Numbered from the stretch's first letter, positions 27,825-36,293 are shown. The stretch: DNA of 64,000 bases from Rhizobiales bacterium dw_265 (GCA_018449595.1 JAAVUU010000003.1:558001-622000); one strand, 5' to 3'. Translations and numbers: made by a program. Notes: generated by a model not told the origin, from the sequence alone.

Positions 27825-28904
27825 TCATTTGCTGACGAACTCCTGCCAGCGCGATGCGATCGCCGCCTCATGCGTCAACCACCAGGCGTCATCCACCGCG
27901 AAAGCGTGGCGGAAATTTTCCGGCGCGGTGGGCAGCCAGGGCATCATCGCGGCGCCGGTTTCGGGATTGGGCTTGACCAGCGCCAGCGACGAGCGCCGCG
28001 CCGGACCATAGGGCACCCAGCCCGCCACCCCGGCCAGCGGCACCGACGCCGTGGCCCAGGCGATGAAATCCAGGGCGCGCTTCTTGTGCGGATCGCCCAG
28101 CGGAATGCCGAACACATCCAGTTCGTAAAGCTGATGGTCCCACATCACGACGGGCACGAAATCCTTATGGGCGGAGTCGTAGACATCGCCGTTCAGCGCC
28201 GTCGCCATCGCCGCCTGTCCATCGCGCACCCAGTGGATCGCGTCCACGCTGTCATGGGCCCAGATCGGTTTCAGCGCCGCCAGCCTGGCGAAGGCGCGGT
28301 CAAGCCCGGCCTGCGTCTCCAAGGTTTTATAAACATCGCCCGGCGCGACGCCGTCCGCCAGCAGCGCCATCTCCAGGTTGAATTTTGGCGCGGCGCGGCT
28401 CAATGCCCGTTTGCCCGGGAACCCCTTGGTGTCGAAGAAATCCGCCAGGGTGGCGGGCGCGTGTTTCAGTCCGGGCGCATGGATCATCACCTGGGAATAG
28501 ACCACGCTGCCCACCCAGCAGGGACCGATGGCGCCGGCGACAAAATCGCGCGCGGCGGGCGTGCCGTCGGCGCCGTCGGGCAGGGGAAGCGCGATCTTTT
28601 CCAGCAGGCCCTCCCGGCAGGCCTGCACGGCCCTGGGCAGTTCAAAATCCACCACATCGCCTTTGAGCTTGCCGCCCGCCTGGCGCAATTCGGCCAGGTC
28701 GCCGTCCCATTCGGCCAGGCGCACATCTACCGATTTCTCGGCCGCATAGGGCCGCATCATGGCGCTGGCCTGGGCGCGGCCATAGGCCCCGGCCCAACTG
28801 GTTACGGTCAGGACAGGAAGCGGGCGGGAGAACCAGTAGAGCGCGGCCACCGCCGCGATCAGCACGACAGCCAGAATCAGAAGAACGCGCCGCCCCAAGT
28901 TCAT
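27825..28904 (-). CDS. PotD/Fe-type extracellular solute-binding protein, membrane-anchored
   Basis: 359 residues from ATG 28904. An uncleaved-looking N-terminal span (RRVLLILAVVLIAAVAALYWF) precedes a type-2 periplasmic binding fold of the spermidine/putrescine class: LTVTSWAGAYGRAQASAMM, VVDFELPRAVQACREGLLEKI, CWVGSVVYSQVM, LADFFDTKGFPGKRAL, RALDFIAWATASVP. Such proteins normally serve PotB/C-type permeases, yet this gene heads an operon of Opp-type permeases and ATPase. A polyamine, opine or small amine ligand is possible. Confidence 0.8.
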   Translation of the reverse strand: MNLGRRVLLILAVVLIAAVAALYWFSRPLPVLTVTSWAGAYGRAQASAMMRPYAAEKSVDVRLAEWDGDLAELRQAGGKLKGDVVDFELPRAVQACREGLLEKIALPLPDGADGTPAARDFVAGAIGPCWVGSVVYSQVMIHAPGLKHAPATLADFFDTKGFPGKRALSRAAPKFNLEMALLADGVAPGDVYKTLETQAGLDRAFARLAALKPIWAHDSVDAIHWVRDGQAAMATALNGDVYDSAHKDFVPVVMWDHQLYELDVFGIPLGDPHKKRALDFIAWATASVPLAGVAGWVPYGPARRSSLALVKPNPETGAAMMPWLPTAPENFRHAFAVDDAWWLTHEAAIASRWQEFVSK

Positions 28905-28933
28905 CCAGCCAGAGTAGCGGACGCAGATGAAAC

Positions 28934-29617
28934 TTAAAGGTCCATTTCCAGGCCCAGGTCCACCGCCTGGCTGGTGACGCTGTTGTCCAGGCACACGCTC
29001 TGCACCGTTCCGCCGGCAGCGCATTTGTGGCCGGCCTCGGGTGACTTCATCCAGCGATACATGGCGGTGAGGCGCGTGTCATAGTCCAGCGGCATGGCGA
29101 GCCCGGTCATGAAGCTGTAGGCGAGGTCCCAGCGATTCTGGTGCAGATAGGTGTTGCCGCCGCCCGTGACGTCGGTATCGGTGTAAGCGGCGCCCACGCC
29201 CATGCCGATGAAGGGCTGCACCTGCAGTTCCAGCGGCACCGGAATGTCCCAGAACAGATTCAGGAAAGGCGCGGCGATCTGGGTGCGGCCCGCGCCCGCG
29301 CCCTCCACGCCGGCCAGGGTGACTTTCGACACCGGCTGCCAGCGATACAGCGCCTCCAGCTCCAGGCGCAGGTTGAGCGGCAGGCGCGCGCCCAGATAGA
29401 CCGAGCCGCCGCCGCTCGAGGCATAGGAGGCGCGGATCGCGGCGGGCGGCGCGGTGGGTGTCAGGGTGGCGGTGGCATTGCCGCTGAAGGCATAGCTGCC
29501 GCGCAGGCCGGCATAGCCGCCGGTGGTCCAGTCCGCCGCACTGTCGGGCTCGGCCAGGGCCGGAAGGGCGGTGCAAAGCAGGAAAAGCCCCGCGATCAAT
29601 GTCTTGCCTGCGGTCAT
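28934..29617 (-). CDS. Outer-membrane beta-barrel protein, CtrA-boxed
   Basis: 227 residues from ATG 29617. Signal peptide TLIAGLFLLCTALPALA. The mature protein alternates amphipathic strands with glycine turns (GYAGLRGSYAFSGN, GSVYLGARLPLNLRLELEALYRW, FIGMGVGAAY, WDLAYSFMTGLAMPLDYDTRLTAMYRWM) as in eight-stranded OmpA/OmpW-like barrels, and ends in a short strand (QAVDLGLEMDL). A pair of cysteines (HKCAAGG, SVCLDN) may form a loop disulphide. No terminal Phe, which is somewhat unusual. A full CtrA consensus lies 44-59 bases upstream. Confidence 0.75.
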   Translation of the reverse strand: MTAGKTLIAGLFLLCTALPALAEPDSAADWTTGGYAGLRGSYAFSGNATATLTPTAPPAAIRASYASSGGGSVYLGARLPLNLRLELEALYRWQPVSKVTLAGVEGAGAGRTQIAAPFLNLFWDIPVPLELQVQPFIGMGVGAAYTDTDVTGGGNTYLHQNRWDLAYSFMTGLAMPLDYDTRLTAMYRWMKSPEAGHKCAAGGTVQSVCLDNSVTSQAVDLGLEMDL

Positions 29618-29660
29618 GGCCGGTCCCCCTGTCGTCCTGGTGGCAAGGTTGCCCGCTTCG

Positions 29661-29676
29661 GTTAATGAAAGGTTAA
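29661..29676 (-). promoter_or_regulatory. Perfect CtrA box upstream of the barrel gene
   Basis: On the minus strand TTAAC, six bases (CTTTCA), TTAAC: an exact match to the CtrA full-site consensus. It begins 44 bases upstream of the ATG at 29617, where a promoter would be expected, so cell-cycle control by CtrA is likely if this organism uses CtrA. Confidence 0.65.
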
Positions 29677-29826
29677 TTTCGCGGGCCGCGCGCGGCCTAA
29701 AGCCTTGCTTTTGCTGGCCCGCGCCCATAGAACGCCGGTCCCTGTGCCGCAGGACGGCCATTGGCGTGCAGTGCCCCGGGAAGAGCGCCGGACAAGGGCT
29801 CGGACGTTGGCCGCAAGGCCGTGTGT

Positions 29827-29903
29827 GCAGTTGTAGCTCAGTTGGTTAGAGCGCCGGATTGTGGATCCGGAGGTCGGTGGTTCAAGCCCACCCAACTGTA
29901 CCA
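29827..29903 (+). tRNA. tRNA-His (GTG) lacking encoded G-1
   Basis: 77 bases with encoded CCA. Acceptor GCAGTTG / CAACTGT (G1-U72), D-arm GCTC/GAGC, anticodon stem CCGGA/TCCGG with loop TTGTGGA (anticodon GTG), T-arm GGTGG-TTCAAGC-CCACC. The base before G1 is T, not G, and the discriminator is A73 instead of C73, the known alphaproteobacterial variant without the usual G-1 identity base. Confidence 0.95.
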
Positions 29904-30025
29904 TTCCCCAATTGCAAGACAGCTTGCATCGAAAATGAATCGCATAATCGCTATCCATTTGTTGTAAGTCACCTCGCCGACCGAATGCGCCAACGCGCGC
30001 CAGCGCATGATAGACCAGGAACAGC

Positions 30026-30931
30026 ATGCCCAACGGAATCGTCAAGTTCTTCAATGCCGCCAAAGGTTTTGGTTTCATCACGCCCGACGGCGGCGGCAAG
30101 GATGTCTTCGTGCCGGCCGCGACGATCACGACGGCGGGGATCGTCGGCCTGAAAACCGGCCAGCGCGTCTCGTTCGACGAGCAGCCGGACGGCAAGGGCC
30201 CCAAGGCCGTCAACCTGAAGCTGCTGGCCGAGCCGGCCAGGGCGCCCGTCGCCGCCGCCGCCGCCGCCGCGCCAAGGAGCGGATCGCAGTTCACGCTCTA
30301 TTGCGATCCGTCCGGTGACGATGCCGTCACGGTGCTGGCCGAACTTCGCACCGCCGGCCACGATCCGCGCGTGGTGGATTATGTCGCGACGCCGCCCGCC
30401 GCCGATCAATTGAAGAAACTCTCCCTGCTCCTGCATGGCAGCAATGAGAGCCTGGTGCGCAAATACGATCACCTGTTCCAGGCGCTGCATCTCGACGACC
30501 GCTTCATCAGCGAGAATGAATTCTGGGGCGCGGTGGTGGAACATCCCTCGCTGATCAACGGCCCGTTGATCGCGACCGCGACCCAGGCCGCGGTCTGCAA
30601 ATCCAGGGAGGCGGTGAAGGCGTTCCTGTCGGCGGGAACGGCCAGGGCAACCAAGCCGGTTGCCAAGCACAAGGGGCTTTCGCCGCGCCTGCTGAAGCTG
30701 ATGGGCGGCGGCGTTATCGAGAATGAGCCCGAGATCGCGGAGCCCGTGAAGAAGATCGTGAAGAAGGCCAAGCCCGTGGCCGAAACGCCCGTGGCGGAAA
30801 CGCCCGCAGCCGAAAAACCCGTGGTGGCGAAACCTGCCAGGAAGGCCGCGAAACCAAAACCCGCACCCAAGGCAAAAAAAACCGTGAAGAAAGCGGCAGC
30901 CAAACCGGCGAAAAAAACCAAGCGCGTCTAG
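30026..30931 (+). CDS. Cold-shock domain / ArsC-like domain / basic-tail fusion protein
   Basis: 301 residues in three parts. Residues 1-67: a cold-shock domain with RNP1 KGFGFI and RNP2 DVFVP (the usual VFVH His is Pro). Residues 88-202: an ArsC/Spx-type thioredoxin fold, recognisable from the strand FTLYCDPS, LRTAGHDPRVVDYVATPP, the basic helix ESLVRKYDHLFQALHLDD and VEHPSLINGPLIA. The arsenate-reductase Cys (NPRCSKS in typical ArsC) is replaced (DPSGDDA), so reductase chemistry is not expected. Residues 240-301: a histone-H1-like Lys/Ala/Pro tail (KKTVKKAAAKPAKKTKRV). Predicted nucleic-acid binder; the middle domain may contact a protein, as Spx does RNA polymerase. It follows tRNA-His. 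Confidence 0.85.
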   Translation: MPNGIVKFFNAAKGFGFITPDGGGKDVFVPAATITTAGIVGLKTGQRVSFDEQPDGKGPKAVNLKLLAEPARAPVAAAAAAAPRSGSQFTLYCDPSGDDAVTVLAELRTAGHDPRVVDYVATPPAADQLKKLSLLLHGSNESLVRKYDHLFQALHLDDRFISENEFWGAVVEHPSLINGPLIATATQAAVCKSREAVKAFLSAGTARATKPVAKHKGLSPRLLKLMGGGVIENEPEIAEPVKKIVKKAKPVAETPVAETPAAEKPVVAKPARKAAKPKPAPKAKKTVKKAAAKPAKKTKRV

Positions 30932-30935
30932 CGGC

Positions 30936-31850
30936 TCAAAGCTCCATCAGGTCGCGTCCGGCGATAATGGTGCCGGAAAAGGTCGGACGCACCGCGTCCA
31001 CCCAGGTCTGGTCGGGGATCGCCGGCAATCCTCCCGGCACGAAATGCGACAGCACCAGCGTCTTCACGCCCGCCCGCGTGGCGATGCGGCCCACCTCCTC
31101 GGTTGAAGTGTGGGCGCTCAGCAGATGTTCGCGCAGGGTCCGGGCGTTGGGCTCGGCCGCCATCAGCCGGTCCAGCGCCGGCAGATACATCACTTCATGC
31201 ACCAGAATGTCGGCGCCTTGCGCCAGCTTCACCAGATTGTCCGATGGCCTTGTATCGCCGGAGATCACGATGGAACGGTCGGGGCAATCGAAGCGATAGG
31301 CGAAGGCGGGCCTGGCCGCGCCATGGTCCACCAGCGCCGCCGTCACTTTGACATTGGCGTCCTGCATCACCGGCCCGCCCGTGACGATCTCGTGCGGCGC
31401 GATCAGCGGCGCCAGCGCGGGACGGCCTTCGTCGCGCATGCGGGTGGCGATGTCGGTATCATTCATCTCCAGGAACAGCCGCGTCATCGCCGTCAGCGGC
31501 GGCGGGCCGTAGCTGTTCACCTTGGCGGTCAGGTTCGTCGCCCAGGCCAGCAGCAGCAGGTTGCCGTAATCGGCATTGTGGTCGGAATGCTGGTGGGTGA
31601 GAAAGATGTCGCGGATCGCGCCAAGCGGCACGCCCGCCAGCACCAGTTGCCGCGCCACGCCGTTGCCGCAGTCCACCACATAGGCCGTGCCGCCCACCAC
31701 GATCACCTGGGCGGGCGCGGCGCGGTTGGGCTTGGGCGTCGGGCCGCCGCCGGTGCCCAGCAGGATCAGGCGCGATTTGGCCGGCTGGGCCGCCGCGCCG
31801 GTCGCCGCCAGCGCCGCCGCGCCGCCCAGAAAGGCACGCCTTGTCGCCAT
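30936..31850 (-). CDS. Exported metallo-beta-lactamase-fold hydrolase
   Basis: 304 residues with a Tat-like signal (TRRAFLGGAAALAATGAAA) and a GGGAGA ribosome site. The metal motif is FLTHQHSDHNADYG (HxHxDH), with VVDCGNGVARQLV before it, a further Asp in VISGDTRPSDNLV and a His in DILVHEVMYLP, then a C-terminal LSHFVPGG. This is the RNase-Z-like / arylsulfatase-like branch of the superfamily. Substrate unknown; periplasmic by signal. Converges on the cold-shock fusion gene with a 4-base gap. Confidence 0.88.
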   Translation of the reverse strand: MATRRAFLGGAAALAATGAAAQPAKSRLILLGTGGGPTPKPNRAAPAQVIVVGGTAYVVDCGNGVARQLVLAGVPLGAIRDIFLTHQHSDHNADYGNLLLLAWATNLTAKVNSYGPPPLTAMTRLFLEMNDTDIATRMRDEGRPALAPLIAPHEIVTGGPVMQDANVKVTAALVDHGAARPAFAYRFDCPDRSIVISGDTRPSDNLVKLAQGADILVHEVMYLPALDRLMAAEPNARTLREHLLSAHTSTEEVGRIATRAGVKTLVLSHFVPGGLPAIPDQTWVDAVRPTFSGTIIAGRDLMEL

Positions 31851-32108
31851 ACCGTCTCCCTTTGGAAGGTTCAGCCTAGCCGCCGCGTTCGGCCGTGGCT
31901 ATGACCGGCGTGCCGCGATGCGAAAACCGCTGCTGATCGGTTTGGGTCTGGGCGCCTTGTGGCGGGTCGAGGAGGAAGAAGACGGCCCCGTCATCGCTTT
32001 ATCGCCCTTCCCGGCGGCGCTGCCGATCGAGGCGGGGATTTTCCTGCTGCGCCACCGCCAGGGCTCCCTGCTCAGCAGGGAAGTCCAGGGGCTTTTTTGG
32101 GGACCGGA
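31851..32108. other. Intergenic region with a perfect short palindrome, no supported gene
   Basis: 258 bases between two minus-strand genes. A plus-strand frame starts at the ATG 31918 and runs to 32160 (80 residues), but it has no ribosome site, no recognisable domain and ends inside the ggt gene, so I do not call it. Near 32068 the palindrome TCCCTGCTCAGCAGGGA and a T-run (32095-32100) could form a plus-strand hairpin. Promoter elements for the hydrolase at 31850 should lie here but are not obvious. Confidence 0.4.
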
Positions 32109-33992
32109 TCACCAGCCGGCGGCAATGCCGTCCTTGCGGTGGTCGGTGCCGGCGCGATAGGCGCCATTCACAGGGCCGCGCGCGCCGGGCGCGGACGCGC
32201 CCGATAGGGGTGTGAACAGGATGGCTTCGTAGCCGCCCATGCTGGCGCCGTTGACCGATTGCACCTTGTGTCCCATCGCTTTCAGCTGGCCGCCGACCAG
32301 CTTGTAGAGTTCCGACTCCATGGCGAGATCGTCCGTCACCTGGTTGTGGCGGAAGCGCGCCATGTCGGTGCTGGCCTGCACATTGGCGCCCAGGTCCACC
32401 ATGTTGACCACCATCTGGGCATGGCCCTGGGCCTGCATGTCGCCACCCATCAGAAGCAGGGTCATCAACTGGCCGTCCAGGCGTCCACCCGGCAGCACGA
32501 AGGCCGCCGACAGGGTATTGAAGGGTCGCTTGTGCGGGGCGATGGCATTGGGACTCTTGGGGTCCAGGGTGAACAGTCCGCCGCGATTGTGCAGGACGAA
32601 GCCATAGCCGGGCACGGTGAGGCCGGAGCCGAAGCTGGTGAAGTTGCTGTTGACCCAAGCCACCATGTTGCCCCAGCGGTCGGCAGTGGACAGCACGATA
32701 GTGTCGCCCAGGCCGGAACCCTTGCCCACCTCCATCGGCATCGCCTTGTCCGGGCTGATCCTGCCGCACAGGTCCTGGGCGTGGGCGGGCGTCAGCAGTG
32801 CCTTGACCCGGTCCTTCATGCCGGGATTGAAGTTGGGATCGCCATTGACCGCGAACAGGTCCTGATAGGCCAGCGTCTTGGCCTCCACCAGCATGTGCCA
32901 GTAGCGCGGGTCGCGCGGCCCCAGCGAGGCCAGCGTCTGGCCGGGATAGATCCTGGCGGTACAGGCCTGGAGGATGGCCAGCATCTCGTTGGCGGCGAAG
33001 CCCTGCGACGGCGGCGGCAGTTCCGCCAGGGTGAAGCCTTTATAGTCGCTCATCACCGGCTCGACCCATTCGCCCTTGTAGTTGGCGAGGTCCTGCATGG
33101 TCATCAGGCCGCCCAGCTTCTTTTCCTTGGCGACGATGGCCCTGGCGATGTCGCCCTTGTAGAAGGCGTCGCGGCCTTGCGCCTGCAGCAGGCGGAAGGC
33201 CTTGGCCAGGTCGGGATTGCGATAAATCTGGCCCGCCCTGGGCGGCTTGCCGTCAATGTACCAGGCGGCGGTGGAATCCGGGTCCAGCGCCGTGCAGCAA
33301 TTCTTCAGGTCCGAAGGATTGGCGTTCACCGCCTTGGGCAGCTCCCAGTCCGCGGCGACGCGCTCCGTCACCGGGAAGCCCTCGGTGGCATAGCGGGCGG
33401 CGGGTTCCAGCACCTGCTTGAAGGTCATGGTGCCGAACTTGTCCAGCACCTCCTGCCAGCCCCAGGCCGCGCCGGGCACCGTGACGGGCAGGACGCCGTA
33501 CTGGGGCATGCCCGAGCCGGGGCCCGGATTCCTGGGGTCCACGCGATAGCCCTGGCTGTTGAGGAAGGTCACGGTCTCGCCGCTGGGCGCCATGCCGCTG
33601 GCGTTCAGCACATGCAGCTTGTGATCCTTGACGCTGTAGATGATGGCGAACAGGTCGCCTGCCATGCCCTCATTCATGGGCTCGACCAGATTCAGCACCG
33701 CCGCGGTCGCCACCGCCGCATCGATCGCGTTGCCGCCCTGGCGCAAGATGTTGAGCCCGGCTTCCACAGCCAGCGGTTGGCTGGAGGCGACCATGCCGTT
33801 GCGGGCCATTACCTCGGCGCGGCTCTGGCCCAGCCAGCCGGTGGAGCGGTCGCCGCGCACCGCCTGGCAGAAGGCCGGATCGGTCTGTTGCAGGTTGCAG
33901 GCAGAACTTGCCAGTTGCGGCGCGCCGCCCGCCGACCCTGCCAGGGTCAGGGCCGCCAGCAATACCAGACCGATACCTGCCGTCTTGCCCAT
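32109..33992 (-). CDS. ggt: Gamma-glutamyltransferase
   Basis: 627 residues, close to the usual size, with a signal peptide (IGLVLLAALTLAGSAGG). GGT landmarks: MVASSQPLAVEAGLNILRQGGNAIDAAVA, EPMNEGMAGDLF, MAPSGETVTF; the autoprocessing nucleophile is the Thr of GDTIVLSTADRWGNMVAWVNS, aligned with the TTH segment of typical GGTs, though the following residues (IV) differ from the usual TH. A C-terminal glycine-rich GGDMQAQGHAQMVVNM follows. Cleaves gamma-glutamyl bonds of glutathione in the periplasm. Substrate could differ given the altered nucleophile context. Confidence 0.88.
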   Translation of the reverse strand: MGKTAGIGLVLLAALTLAGSAGGAPQLASSACNLQQTDPAFCQAVRGDRSTGWLGQSRAEVMARNGMVASSQPLAVEAGLNILRQGGNAIDAAVATAAVLNLVEPMNEGMAGDLFAIIYSVKDHKLHVLNASGMAPSGETVTFLNSQGYRVDPRNPGPGSGMPQYGVLPVTVPGAAWGWQEVLDKFGTMTFKQVLEPAARYATEGFPVTERVAADWELPKAVNANPSDLKNCCTALDPDSTAAWYIDGKPPRAGQIYRNPDLAKAFRLLQAQGRDAFYKGDIARAIVAKEKKLGGLMTMQDLANYKGEWVEPVMSDYKGFTLAELPPPSQGFAANEMLAILQACTARIYPGQTLASLGPRDPRYWHMLVEAKTLAYQDLFAVNGDPNFNPGMKDRVKALLTPAHAQDLCGRISPDKAMPMEVGKGSGLGDTIVLSTADRWGNMVAWVNSNFTSFGSGLTVPGYGFVLHNRGGLFTLDPKSPNAIAPHKRPFNTLSAAFVLPGGRLDGQLMTLLLMGGDMQAQGHAQMVVNMVDLGANVQASTDMARFRHNQVTDDLAMESELYKLVGGQLKAMGHKVQSVNGASMGGYEAILFTPLSGASAPGARGPVNGAYRAGTDHRKDGIAAGW

Positions 33993-34269
33993 GATAACCC
34001 CTGTCTTATGCGGGTATCATTGGGGCAGGTGCGGCAGACCGCAAGCGTTGCGGCGGTTCGCGGCGCGGCCGGTTTTGCGGTTTGATGTCTCAGCCGCTTA
34101 CGGCGGCGCCGGGACTTGGAGCGAATCCGCGCGGCGTTTCGGCACAGGTGCCGCGCGAATGTTGCCATGCGGAAGTTGTTTTTGGCGGGGGCGCAGGACC
34201 ATGACCGATGCCGTAGGCGCTGGTCCCCTTGCCGCCTATCGGCTAAGAAAGACAAAAAGGAGAACGGGG

Positions 34270-35712
34270 ATGATCGGGAAGATGTTCGGCGCGCTGGCGC
34301 TTGGGGCGCTGGTTGCGGGCGCTGCTCTGGCGGCGGATGCCCATAAGGATAGGTCCATCCTCGACCGGCTCTACGCCACGACCGGCGTCTACCATAAATC
34401 GCCCACAGGCACCGCGCCGGGCTTCGTCTCCGATCCCGCCTGGCCCGCGCCTTTGCCGCATAGCTGGCTGCTGGGCCAGGTCGGCGGCCTGTATGTCGAC
34501 AAGCACGATCACATCTGGGTCTATAACCGGCCGCGCACCATGACCAGCGACGAAGCGGCGCTGGAAACCCGTGGCGGCAGCGATGGCAAGAATGGGTTGG
34601 GCTTTGCGCGGCCCAACGGCGCCGCCGCCGACTGCTGCAATGCCGCGCCCTCGGTGCTGGAGTTCGACACGGCGGGCAAGCTGCTGCGCGCCTGGGGCGG
34701 CCCCGCCGATCCCGGCTGGCTGGAGACGCATTGCAAGGCCGCCGATGGCTGCATCTGGCCCAACAGCGAACACGGCATCTATGTGGACGATCACGACAAT
34801 GTCTGGATCGCGGGCAACGGTGCCAAGCCGGTCAATCCCGACTCCGCCTGGACCACCCACAAGGAGGGCGGCGACGGCTTTGTCCTGAAGTTCGACATGG
34901 ACGGCAATTTCAAGATGCGCATCGGCGGCACGCCGACCGGCCCCGCCAGCAACGACACCAATGGCGGCATCAACGGCACGCCGTTGCTTTATCTGCCCGC
35001 CGACATGGTGGTGGATTCCGGCAAGCTCTATGTCGCCGATGGCTACGGCAACCGCCGGGTGCTGATCGTGGATGCGCAGACCGGCAAGTATATCGGCCAC
35101 TTCGGCGCCTACGGTTCCAACCCGGTGGACGATGCCGCCGCCGCCGCGGGCGGGCGCTGGGTGGTGGACCGGCTGAAGGGCGTGAAGAAGCCCGCCTTCT
35201 TCCGCAATCCGGTGCACTGCGTGAAGATCGCCGATGACGGGAAAATCTATGTCTGCGACCGCGGCAACGACCGCATCCAGGTGTTCGACAAGAACAGCCC
35301 GGAACTGGGCAAGCCCTGCAGCAATCCCGATGGCGTGGCCGGCAAGTGCGGCTATGTGGCGGAACAGGCGATCAGCGGCAATACCGAAACCATGCCGGCG
35401 ATGCCGGGCACCTCGGTGTCGCTGAACTTCTCCAGCGACAAGGCGCAGAGCTGCCTCTATGTCGGCGACAATTCCAACATGACCATCTACATCCTCAACC
35501 GCGCCAATCTGCAGGAGTTGGGACGGCTGGGCCGCAACGGCCGCAATGCCGGCCAGTTCCACTGGCTGCACCAGGTCAGCCTGGACAGTCATGGCAACAT
35601 CTACACCGCCGAAGTCGACACCGGAAAACGCATCCAGAAATTCGTCCGCTATGGCGCCACGGGCTGTACCGGCACCGGCTTTGCGACGGTGGGCGGTGTT
35701 GTGGAAAAATAG
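34270..35712 (+). CDS. Secreted NHL-repeat beta-propeller protein
   Basis: 480 residues from ATG 34270 (AGGAG upstream); the long upstream open frame is antisense to ggt. Signal peptide MFGALALGALVAGAALA. At least four NHL-type blades are visible: GGLYVDKHDHIWVYN, GIYVDDHDNVWIAGNG, CVKIADDGKIYVCDRGNDRIQVFD and QVSLDSHGNIYTAEVDTGKRIQKF, plus MVVDSGKLYVADGYGNRRV. Several Cys (ADCCNAAP, HCKAADGCIW, KCGY) suggest disulphides. Related proteins are called six-bladed propellers or peptidylglycine-lyase-like; catalysis cannot be assumed. Monocistronic. Confidence 0.82.
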   Translation: MIGKMFGALALGALVAGAALAADAHKDRSILDRLYATTGVYHKSPTGTAPGFVSDPAWPAPLPHSWLLGQVGGLYVDKHDHIWVYNRPRTMTSDEAALETRGGSDGKNGLGFARPNGAAADCCNAAPSVLEFDTAGKLLRAWGGPADPGWLETHCKAADGCIWPNSEHGIYVDDHDNVWIAGNGAKPVNPDSAWTTHKEGGDGFVLKFDMDGNFKMRIGGTPTGPASNDTNGGINGTPLLYLPADMVVDSGKLYVADGYGNRRVLIVDAQTGKYIGHFGAYGSNPVDDAAAAAGGRWVVDRLKGVKKPAFFRNPVHCVKIADDGKIYVCDRGNDRIQVFDKNSPELGKPCSNPDGVAGKCGYVAEQAISGNTETMPAMPGTSVSLNFSSDKAQSCLYVGDNSNMTIYILNRANLQELGRLGRNGRNAGQFHWLHQVSLDSHGNIYTAEVDTGKRIQKFVRYGATGCTGTGFATVGGVVEK

Positions 35713-35784
35713 TCCGCCGGGTCACTTTGCTATTGCTATTAAGAATTATTCGCAATTAAGCTGACCTCTCTCAGGGAGGCGGCG

Positions 35785-36258
35785 ATGGCGAAGGCGAGAC
35801 GCAAAAGCAGGGCAGCGGACATGGCCTATACCGGCCAGTTGCTGGTCTGGACCTGGCGCAAGTTCGTCACCGGCCATGCCGATTGCCCCCTGGTGGCGCG
35901 GGAATTCCATGAAGCCGCCGGAGACGGCGCCGAAAACCTGCTGCTGAGCGTCGCGGCTTTCCTGCAGGTGCTGGGACTGGGTTGCCGCCGGACCCTGGCG
36001 CTGGGCCATCCCCAATGCACCGGACTTACCCCCGACGAAGCGCAGATATTGGAGATGATGGGCGCGGCCCAGAGCGGCGACGAGGCGCTGTTCGCCGCGC
36101 ACCTGCGCTGGCTGGTGTGCGGCCCGCACCAGGCGGCCGCGCAGCGCGCGGTCTATGCGCTGGTGGAGGAACTGGAAAACAACGGCCTGGAATTGTCGCT
36201 GATGGCGCGCGGCGCCGCGCCGCCGTCGCATGCGATGCTGCAAGTGGTGCGCCACTGA
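35785..36258 (+). CDS. Hypothetical alpha-helical cytoplasmic protein
   Basis: 157 residues; GGGAGGCGGCG precedes the ATG. A basic start (KARRKSRAADM) leads into predicted helices with conserved-looking aromatic residues (GQLLVWTWRKFVTGHADCPL), a middle part with cysteines (LGLGCRRTLALGHPQCTGLT) and a helical C-terminal half (LFAAHLRWLVCGPH, ALVEELENNGLEL). No signal, spans or recognised motif. The upstream gap (35713-35784) is AT-rich and may hold its promoter. Confidence 0.6.
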   Translation: MAKARRKSRAADMAYTGQLLVWTWRKFVTGHADCPLVAREFHEAAGDGAENLLLSVAAFLQVLGLGCRRTLALGHPQCTGLTPDEAQILEMMGAAQSGDEALFAAHLRWLVCGPHQAAAQRAVYALVEELENNGLELSLMARGAAPPSHAMLQVVRH

Positions 36259-36262
36259 ACGG

Positions 36263-36293
36263 AAAAATCCCGGCGGCGCAAGCCGCCGGGATT
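36263..36293 (-). terminator. Intrinsic terminator of the 36317 His-rich gene
   Basis: A 12-bp perfect stem AATCCCGGCGGC / GCCGCCGGGATT with a four-base loop; on the minus strand five T follow. It sits 24 bases downstream of the minus-strand stop at 36317 and directly after the plus-strand stop at 36258. Confidence 0.9.

Noticed and set aside
30026..30931. Arsenate reductase activity for the ArsC-like domain
   Set aside because: The catalytic Cys of the NPxC motif is missing.
31918..32160. Possible 80-residue plus-strand protein between the MBL gene and ggt
   Set aside because: No ribosome site or homology cues, and it ends inside ggt antisense.
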